Of a stretch of DNA of 64,000 bases, positions 58,464 through 64,000 are shown piece by piece. The stretch comes from Halomonadaceae bacterium T82-2 (GTDB taxonomy: Bacteria > Pseudomonadota > Gammaproteobacteria > Pseudomonadales > Halomonadaceae). The notes below the pieces were generated by a model. That model worked only from the letters and a program-made list of their open reading frames with translations, was not told where the DNA came from and ran no database searches. Each line of letters begins with the position of its first letter. Positions within the stretch are counted from its first letter, which is position 1. The position numbers were made by a program, and so were the translations under genes. The stretch covers positions 1-64,000 of the forward strand of contig LSBP01000015.1 of assembly GCA_001577635.1 (NCBI GenBank), given 5' to 3'.

Positions 58464-59346
58464 CGGAGCCCCTTGCACGACGTGGCGAACGATCCCCCGG
58501 GCGCGGCGCCGGCATGGCGTCGAGGTGCAGCCGCGCCAGGTCGTCGACGACCTGGAAGTGGCGCCCCTTGGCCCGTGCCACCAGCAGCACGCCGAAGCGC
58601 CGCGCCAGCTCGACGCCCTTCTGGGTCATCCCCGAGCGCGACACCAGCACGCTGATGCCCATCTGCGCCACCTTGAGCACCATCTCGGAGGTCAGCCGCC
58701 CGGTGGTGTAGAAGATGTCCGCCTCGCCCAGCTCGGCGTCCTCGGCCGGGCCCTCGCCCAGCGCCGCCAGCCACTGCCGGCCGGCGAGGGTGTCCACCGC
58801 GTTGTGCCGCCCCACGTCCTCGACGAAGCCCAGCACGCGATCCTGACGGCACAGCGCGCAGCCGTGCACGGCCCCTGCATTGCGGTAGGTCTCGTTGAAC
58901 GCCTTGAGGTTCTCGAGCAGGCGATACAGCACCGACTGTGACAGCGGCGTGCGCGGCAACGGGTTCAGGTCGGTGGCGTCCAGCAGGCGCCCGAACACCG
59001 TGCCCTGCCCGCAGCCGGTGGTCACCGTGCGCTGTGCCAGCCGGTCATCGAGATCCTCGGGCAGCGCCCGGGTGACCACCGCCGCGGCCTCCACGTCCCA
59101 GTCCACCTGCAGCACCTCGACGTCCTCGGCGCGGGTCAGCAGCCCCTGATTGCGCAGGTAGCCCAGCACCAGCGCTTCCGGCTCGGCCCCCAGCGTCATC
59201 AGGGTGACGATCTCGCGGCGATTCAGGTACACGGTCAGCGCCCGCTCGGCGGCGATCGCCTGGCGACGCGGCTCGCCGTACTCATCGGTCACGGTGATCT
59301 CGACCGTGGTCGGCCTGCGCGCCCGGCTCAACACGATAGTGGCCAT
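58456..59346 (-). CDS. fdhD: FdhD, sulfurtransferase for formate dehydrogenase
   Basis: Transfers sulfur from IscS to the molybdenum cofactor of formate dehydrogenase. The 296-aa protein has VTTGCGQGTVFG at about 108-119 where E. coli FdhD has a CxxC loop (C121, C124). Here the first cysteine is C112 and the second is replaced by glycine. Other family motifs are GAVHGCALC, EDVGRHNAVDTLAG and TTGRLTSEMVLK. The ATG at 59346 follows GGAGCAAC. Divergent from the DUF3305-fdh genes. Confidence 0.93.
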   Translation of the reverse strand: MATIVLSRARRPTTVEITVTDEYGEPRRQAIAAERALTVYLNRREIVTLMTLGAEPEALVLGYLRNQGLLTRAEDVEVLQVDWDVEAAAVVTRALPEDLDDRLAQRTVTTGCGQGTVFGRLLDATDLNPLPRTPLSQSVLYRLLENLKAFNETYRNAGAVHGCALCRQDRVLGFVEDVGRHNAVDTLAGRQWLAALGEGPAEDAELGEADIFYTTGRLTSEMVLKVAQMGISVLVSRSGMTQKGVELARRFGVLLVARAKGRHFQVVDDLARLHLDAMPAPRPGDRSPRRARGSDE

Positions 59347-59460
59347 GCGTTGCTCCTTTCGGTTTGCCGACAGGATACTCAAAGCGCCACCGACCTGCGC
59401 AAGCAAAATCCCCGGGCAGGCAGAGCCCTCGCGGTTAGTGCCGCCAAGGGCTGATCCGCC

Positions 59461-59566
59461 GACAGGTCTACGAGGGGGCGCTGTGGACCCCTCCATGGGC
59501 GCTACCTACGCCATCCATGGCGTAGGACCCCCTCTTCGACCTGTCCCCGGCGCCCTTGCCGGGGAC
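59461..59566. repeat. Palindromic intergenic element with an adjoining hairpin
   Basis: Outer arms GACAGGTCTACGAGGGGG (59461-59478) and CCCCCTCTTCGACCTGTC (59528-59545) are an imperfect inverted repeat. Inside, CCTACGCCA/TGGCGTAGG (59505-59513 with 59518-59526) is perfect. A second perfect stem GTCCCCGGC/GCCGGGGAC (59543-59551 with 59558-59566) shares the right arm. This resembles a dispersed Halomonas repeat. It occupies the middle of the 371-bp divergent gap between fdhD and DUF3305; the rest of that gap shows nothing else clear. Confidence 0.72.
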
Positions 59567-59717
59567 AACGACGATTACCCTGACCGGACAGGCCCGCTCC
59601 GACGGGTTTCCCGCACCGTCAGGCACGGCGCTTGCAAGCAATTGCGGCACGTTGGCGCACGGCAACCCGCCAGCCCCGACAGCACAGGATCCCCGCAACC
59701 AGGAGGCCAGCACCCCC

Positions 59718-60143
59718 ATGGCGACCGACGACAACCTGCGACACGTCAGCCTCGAGCTGACCTGCCGGACCCGCGAGATCAAGGGCTTCACGTCCCGGTC
59801 CTGGCACATCACCGCCCTGGGCTGTCACGACCGCGGCCCGCATGTGCTGCCGCTGACGCTGTTCCTCACCGAGCGCACGGCCTATCGCTTCAACCTCGAG
59901 TCCCGTCAGCCGCGGCTGTTCGTGCGCTGCGAGGCCGGCGACGACACCCTGACACCGCGCGAGGTCACCGCCAGCCAGGAGGTCGCCGCCAACTGGATGG
60001 ACGGCGAGACGCAGGTCCTCGACGCCCCCATGCCGCCGGCGATTCATGCCTGGATCGAGGCCTACCTGGCACGCCACGGCGAACGCATCGATGCCGGACG
60101 CAAGAAGAAGCGCGCGGGTGCCGGCCGCGCGCGTCAGGAGTGA
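59718..60143 (+). CDS. DUF3305 protein of the formate dehydrogenase cluster
   Basis: A 141-aa protein of the DUF3305 family, typically encoded beside DUF3306 and periplasmic formate dehydrogenase genes. Its function is unknown. It has one beta-rich domain (VSLELTCRTREIKGFTSRSW ... LPLTLFLTERTAYRFNLESR, in part) and a basic tail (GRKKKRAGAGRARQE). No signal peptide. The ATG at 59718 follows AGGAGG with a rather long 12-bp spacing. Confidence 0.85.
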   Translation: MATDDNLRHVSLELTCRTREIKGFTSRSWHITALGCHDRGPHVLPLTLFLTERTAYRFNLESRQPRLFVRCEAGDDTLTPREVTASQEVAANWMDGETQVLDAPMPPAIHAWIEAYLARHGERIDAGRKKKRAGAGRARQE

Positions 60144-60147
60144 CGCC

Positions 60148-60735
60148 ATGAGCTTCATGAACCGCTGGTCGCAGCGCAAGCGCAGCCAGGGCGAGGAACA
60201 CCCCGCCCCGACCGATGAAACAACGCCGGACGTGACAACCGAGGAAACCGACGCCGCCCCGACCGGTGCCGCCGCGCTGATTCCCGGCTACGACCCGCAG
60301 CGTCCACTGGACGAGCAGCTGCCCGACCCCGACACGCTCGGCGCCGGCGACGACTTCCGCGCCTTCCTGCTGCCCGGCGTCGGCGACCTGCTCAAGCGAC
60401 GCGCGCTGCGGCGCCTGTTCAAGGTCGGCAACTACAACGTGCGCGACGGCCTCAACGACTACGACGACGACTACACGACCCTGAAGAGCCTGGCGCCGGA
60501 AGCCGGAGAACGCATCCGCCAGTGGCTGCGCCGCGATGCCGAGCAGGCCGAGCCACAGGCGGTCCCCGCCACCCCCGAAACGGCCGCGGAGACACCCGAC
60601 GCCGACACGACCCCGGCCGGGTCCCCCGACGACACCGATGCCCGCGCTCCCGCGGACGGGGAAACTGCCGCGCCTGCCGACGGTGACGAAAAGACACCAA
60701 ATGACCCAGTCCGGCATCCGAGTGAGTCAACTTGA
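60148..60735 (+). CDS. DUF3306 protein of the formate dehydrogenase cluster
   Basis: A 195-aa hydrophilic protein of the DUF3306 family. It starts FMNRWSQRKRSQGEE, has a conserved middle (PLDEQLPDPDTLGAGDDFRAFL ... LFKVGNYNVRDGLNDYDDDY, in part) and an acidic Ala/Pro/Thr-rich tail, probably disordered. Function unknown. It begins 4 bp after the DUF3305 stop, so the two are co-translated. Confidence 0.85.
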   Translation: MSFMNRWSQRKRSQGEEHPAPTDETTPDVTTEETDAAPTGAAALIPGYDPQRPLDEQLPDPDTLGAGDDFRAFLLPGVGDLLKRRALRRLFKVGNYNVRDGLNDYDDDYTTLKSLAPEAGERIRQWLRRDAEQAEPQAVPATPETAAETPDADTTPAGSPDDTDARAPADGETAAPADGDEKTPNDPVRHPSEST

Positions 60736-60924
60736 CCCACACGCACGACCGGCGGGCCCGAAACACTCCCATATCTTGCCCGGTCCCCCCTTCGTTTGCA
60801 GCGGGAATGGGAACCCCGCCTGCAATGGAAAACGCCAGATAACCGGACCCGACGCAGATCGGGCCGCCGCCACCCGTGTGGCAGGCACAAGACCGTGGCA
60901 AGACCGACACGCTGATGAGGTGAC

Positions 60925-62598
60925 ATGCCCCAGTTCATCGATACGCGGGCGCTGAACGACGACGCCCGCAATGCCGCCGCCCGCGAGGCCGCCCTGCAAC
61001 AGGTGTCCTGGCCGCGCAACCTGGCCCCCGCCACCGTGAGCTACACCAGCCACGGTCACGTGGCCCTCGTCGGCCCGGCCGAGGCGATCGGCCCGGCCGC
61101 CCGGGCGCTCGCCGACAGCGAACTCGCCAGCCTCACCCTGGTCGCGACCCGCCACGCGGCACAGAACACGGTCGCCGACATTCCCGGCGCCCATGCCGTC
61201 GCCTGCGCCGCACCGCAGCTGGAGGGCCACCTGGGCGCCTTCCACCTGACCGCCCGCGACGGCGGGGAGTCGCTGGCCCGGGCGACCATCGGCCGCGATC
61301 ATTTCGACGCCGTGCTCGACCTGGGCACCCCGCCGCTGCTGGGACACGACCTGCCGCCACCCGGCTACTATCGTGTCGGGACGCGCGCCGGCACGGACAT
61401 GCCCCTGGCGGATGCCCTGGCGGCGCTGCGCGAGTGCGTCGGCGACTTCGAGAAGCCGCGCTACTTCCAGATCGACAGCGACCTCTGCGCCCATGCCGGC
61501 CGCGGCCAGACCGGCTGCACCCGCTGTCTCGAGGTGTGCCCGGCCGATGCGATCTCGAGCCTCAAGCAGGAGATCGTCATCGACCCGTTCCGCTGTCACG
61601 GCGCGGGCAGCTGCACCAGCGTGTGCCCCACCGGCGCCATCCGTTACGCCCTGCCCGCCCCCGAGAGCCTGGACGCCTACATCGCCCGCCTGCTGGCGAC
61701 CTATCACGCCGAGGGCGGCGAGACGGCGGTGGTGCGTTTCCTCGACCAGGAAACCCATGGCGCCGAAACCGATACGGCCGCGGGCCATGTGCTCGACATC
61801 CCCCTCGAGGAGATCGGCGCCGCCGGGCTCGACCACTGGCTGGGTGCTATCGCCCGCGGCGCCGGGGAGGTGCGGGTGGTGCTGCGCGACGGCCTGCCGC
61901 CGTCGCTGGCGCGACTGGTCCGCGACCAGTATGCCCAGGCCCGCATCATGCTCGAGGCGCTGGGCCACGACACGCGCCGCCTGACCCTGATCGCCGACGG
62001 CGACACCGACGCCCGCGATGCCCTGCCGATCCTGACGCCGCTGGCCGGCCGCCTGGAGGGCGAGCGCCCCACCGCCAAGCGCGAGGCGCTCAACGCCGTC
62101 CTCGACTTCCTCGCCGACCACGGCACGCCCGCCGTGGCACGAGTGCCCATGCCCGAGGGCGCGCCCTTCGGCACCCTGGCCATCGACGCCGACCACTGCA
62201 CGCTGTGCATGGCCTGCGTGGCGGTCTGCCCGACTCGCGCACTCTCCACCACCGGGGACACACCGAGCCTGCACTTCCAGGAAAGCGCCTGCGTGCAGTG
62301 CGGCCTGTGCGAGAGCGCCTGTCCGGAACAGGTCATCCAGCTCGAGCCGGGGTTCCTGGCCACGCCCGAGGCGCGCCACCGCGTCGAGACGGTCAAGGAA
62401 GAAGCCCCCTTCGAGTGCATCAGTTGCGGCAAGGCCTTCGCCACCGCCAGCACCATCGCCTCGATCAAGGAAAAGCTGGCCGCGCACCCGTACTTCGCCG
62501 GCGACGCCATCAAGCGCCTGGAGATGTGCGAGGACTGCCGCGTCAAGGACATCTGGCACGACCTGGCGCGTGACCCCAATGCTCAGTTGAAGGTGTGA
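60925..62598 (+). CDS. Polyferredoxin with four [4Fe-4S] motifs
   Basis: A 557-aa cytoplasmic iron-sulfur protein of the FDH cluster. Two ferredoxin pairs are visible: CxxCxxxCP-type motifs near residues 194-240 (GCTRCLEVCP and CHGAGSCTSVCP) and 430-475 (CTLCMACVAVCP and CVQCGLCESACP). A C-terminal CISCGKAF ... CEDCR quartet could bind another cluster or zinc. The N-terminal third and the middle lack recognised motifs. It probably carries electrons from formate dehydrogenase or helps its assembly; which is not resolved. Stop overlaps the TorD region by a few bases. Confidence 0.9.
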   Translation: MPQFIDTRALNDDARNAAAREAALQQVSWPRNLAPATVSYTSHGHVALVGPAEAIGPAARALADSELASLTLVATRHAAQNTVADIPGAHAVACAAPQLEGHLGAFHLTARDGGESLARATIGRDHFDAVLDLGTPPLLGHDLPPPGYYRVGTRAGTDMPLADALAALRECVGDFEKPRYFQIDSDLCAHAGRGQTGCTRCLEVCPADAISSLKQEIVIDPFRCHGAGSCTSVCPTGAIRYALPAPESLDAYIARLLATYHAEGGETAVVRFLDQETHGAETDTAAGHVLDIPLEEIGAAGLDHWLGAIARGAGEVRVVLRDGLPPSLARLVRDQYAQARIMLEALGHDTRRLTLIADGDTDARDALPILTPLAGRLEGERPTAKREALNAVLDFLADHGTPAVARVPMPEGAPFGTLAIDADHCTLCMACVAVCPTRALSTTGDTPSLHFQESACVQCGLCESACPEQVIQLEPGFLATPEARHRVETVKEEAPFECISCGKAFATASTIASIKEKLAAHPYFAGDAIKRLEMCEDCRVKDIWHDLARDPNAQLKV

Positions 62599-62600
62599 CC

Positions 62601-63281
62601 ATGACAACGCCCGAGTCCCTCGCCATGGCCGACGCCACCGACACGAGCACCGACGTCGCGGAGCGCAATGCCCTGCGCGCCGACATCTACCGGCTGCTGG
62701 CACGCCTGGTCCGCGAGGCCCCCAACGCCGAACTGCTGGACTTCCTCGCCGGTCTCGAGCCGGATGACGAGAACTCGCCGCTCAAGCGCCACTGGGCCTC
62801 GCTGTCGCTGGCCGCTCGCCATGCCCGGGTCGAGACCCTGCACGACGTCCACTTCGGCCTGCTCGTCGGCGTCATCCAGGGCGAGCTGGTGCCCTACGCC
62901 TCCTGGTACCTGACCGGCTCGCTGATGGAGATGCCGCTGGTCGCGCTGCGCCAGGACCTCGCCCGGCTGGGCTTCGAGCGCGCCGAGCACGTCAAGGAGC
63001 CCGAGGACCACTTCTCGGCGATGTGCGAGGTGATGGCCATGCTCATCGACGCCGGCGACGCCGCCCAGGCGGCCTTCTTCCAGCGTCACCTCGCCCCCTG
63101 GGCGCTGCGCTTCATGCAGGACCTGGCCCGCGTCGAGTCGCCGTTCTACGCCGGCGTCGGCGCGCTGGGCGAGGCCTTCCTCGCCCGCGAGAACGCTCAG
63201 CTGCCTCTCGACCCCGATACCCGGGTCGTGATGGTTTCGCCATCCGCCGCTTCGTCCGACGACGAGGCCGGCGATTCATGA
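62601..63281 (+). CDS. TorD/DmsD-family molybdoenzyme chaperone
   Basis: A 226-aa all-helical cytoplasmic chaperone that holds the Tat signal peptide of the molybdoenzyme until cofactor is inserted. Landmarks are RADIYRLLARLV, VPYASWYLTGSLMEMPL and the family E-P-x-D-H motif in VKEPEDHFSAMCEVMA. A GTG at 62595 (MTMTTP) is the alternative start. It directly precedes two Tat-signal genes, its likely clients. Confidence 0.92.
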   Translation: MTTPESLAMADATDTSTDVAERNALRADIYRLLARLVREAPNAELLDFLAGLEPDDENSPLKRHWASLSLAARHARVETLHDVHFGLLVGVIQGELVPYASWYLTGSLMEMPLVALRQDLARLGFERAEHVKEPEDHFSAMCEVMAMLIDAGDAAQAAFFQRHLAPWALRFMQDLARVESPFYAGVGALGEAFLARENAQLPLDPDTRVVMVSPSAASSDDEAGDS

Positions 63282-63342
63282 ACCCCGTACACCGCCGCTC
63301 GAACGGCGATACCCGGTACGCAATGAACCAAGGAGTTGCCCC

Positions 63343-63546
63343 ATGAAAGAGCCGAACAGCCCCGCCCGGCGTCGCTTCCTGCGCAACATCGGCATTGGCA
63401 CGGCTACCGCCGGCGCGGCGGTGGCCGTGGGTCACGTCACCCTGGCCCAGGCCCAGTCGGACGAGTCGGACACGCCCGACGGCCATGAAACGAAATACCG
63501 TGAAACCGACCACATCAAGGCGTTCTACGCCACCCTGCGCGACTGA
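63343..63546 (+). CDS. Small twin-arginine signal protein of the FDH operon
   Basis: A 67-aa protein: Tat signal RRRFLRNIGIGTATAGAAVAV (in part, RR at residues 9-11) with a cleavage region at about 36, leaving a mature part of only about 30 residues. It matches the small formate dehydrogenase region Tat protein found next to FdhA. It may act as a small subunit or as a helper of export. AAGGAGTTGCCCC precedes the ATG. Confidence 0.83.
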   Translation: MKEPNSPARRRFLRNIGIGTATAGAAVAVGHVTLAQAQSDESDTPDGHETKYRETDHIKAFYATLRD

Positions 63547-63579
63547 ACGGTCGTCGGAACCGGAATCGAGGACCCCACC

Positions 63580-64000
63580 ATGCGATTGACTCGAAAATCC
63601 TCCCAGCCCACCGGCCAGGACGGGCTGGGCATCAGCCGCCGCCAGTTCCTGCAGCGCAGCGGCGTGGCCACCGGCGGCCTCGCGGCGGCCGGCTTCATGG
63701 GCCAGGGCATGATGAAAGCCGCCTCTGCCCAGGAAAAGACCGCCTACTCCGAGGCGCCGGTCGAAACCAAGCGCACCATCTGCTCCCACTGCTCGGTGGG
63801 CTGCGGCGTCTATGCCCAGGTGCAGAACGGCGTCTGGACCGGCCAGGAACCCGCCTTCGACCACCCCATCAACCGCGGTGCACACTGTGCCAAGGGCGCG
63901 TCGCTGCGCGAGCACGGGCACTCCACCCGGCGCCTCAAGTACCCGATGAAGCTCGTCGGCGGCAAGTGGCAGCGTCTCGAGTGGGACCAGGCGATCAACG
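63580..64000 (+). CDS. Formate dehydrogenase catalytic subunit (5' part, cut by window end)
   Basis: The start of a large periplasmic molybdopterin oxidoreductase, 140 codons visible. The Tat signal is SRRQFLQ (R20, R21) with a hydrophobic stretch to about 40. The first [4Fe-4S] motif has C68, C71, C75 and C103 (ICSHCSVGC ... HCAKGA), then REHGHSTRRLKYPMK, all as in FdhA/FdnG. The coding frame is open to base 64000. Together with the upstream small Tat gene and chaperone it makes the catalytic core. The Mo-ligating Cys/Sec is beyond the window. Confidence 0.93.
   Translation, partial: MRLTRKSSQPTGQDGLGISRRQFLQRSGVATGGLAAAGFMGQGMMKAASAQEKTAYSEAPVETKRTICSHCSVGCGVYAQVQNGVWTGQEPAFDHPINRGAHCAKGASLREHGHSTRRLKYPMKLVGGKWQRLEWDQAIN

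Noticed and set aside
60736-60924. Small RNA or gene between DUF3306 and the polyferredoxin
   Set aside because: Only a weak TTGCAG...CTGCAA-type stem is present, with no promoter, terminator or reading frame worth reporting.

Overview
The window is GC-rich, densely packed chromosomal DNA from a gammaproteobacterium. The closest fit is the Halomonadaceae (Halomonas-like). The clues are MetE, MetR and NrdAB of gammaproteobacterial type, a P. aeruginosa-like NrdA with two ATP-cone regions, a ben-cat benzoate pathway, and palindromic intergenic repeats that resemble ones I know from Halomonas. This assignment is inference from gene content. I see no rRNA, tRNA, CRISPR array, prophage or intact insertion sequence.

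Layout. 1-348: structured, non-coding DNA and the valS promoter. 349-8777: valS, a membrane diguanylate cyclase, a DoxX protein, then three damage-defence genes (UDG-superfamily protein, glyoxalase I, 3-methyladenine glycosylase I) and a DUF2252 gene. Two inverted copies of one small palindromic repeat flank the UDG-like gene. 8809-16579: azoR, a lipoprotein, the divergent metE/metR pair, a lipocalin-like gene and an RstAB-like two-component system. 16580-21414: nrdAB behind tandem NrdR boxes and a DnaA-like box, with a heptamer tandem repeat between the genes. 21415-23877: a low-GC small gene bracketed by hairpins, gnd, and an unknown membrane protein.

23891-28623: a TRAP transporter (dctPQM) in tandem with a D-Ala-D-Ala dipeptidase and preceded by a LysR gene. 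28756-30622: small genes (GNAT, a 51-aa ORF, a lipoprotein, an aspartic protease). 30819-39267: a seven-gene run joining a yhiI-rbbA-yhhJ ABC exporter to an Mla/MCE lipid-transport set (STAS-MlaE, MlaF, MlaD, PqiC-like).

39412-49480: the benzoate pathway, with catBCA, benABCD and two BenE transporters on the minus strand and a divergent catR. Benzoate enters by BenE, is converted to catechol by BenABCD, and is cleaved and processed by CatA, CatB and CatC into the beta-ketoadipate pathway. A 15-copy heptamer repeat follows catR.

49604-55786: a TRIC-family channel gene and a probable uptake module (OprD-type porin, M20 amidohydrolase, sodium:solute symporter, DUF3311 partner, LysR regulator). 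55857-57521: a TetR regulator and an AcuI-type acryloyl-CoA reductase, each preceded by the same 15-bp palindrome. 57543-64000: formate dehydrogenase genes (HTH/substrate-binding regulator, fdhD, DUF3305, DUF3306, a polyferredoxin, a TorD chaperone, a Tat-signal small subunit, and the catalytic subunit cut off by the window end).
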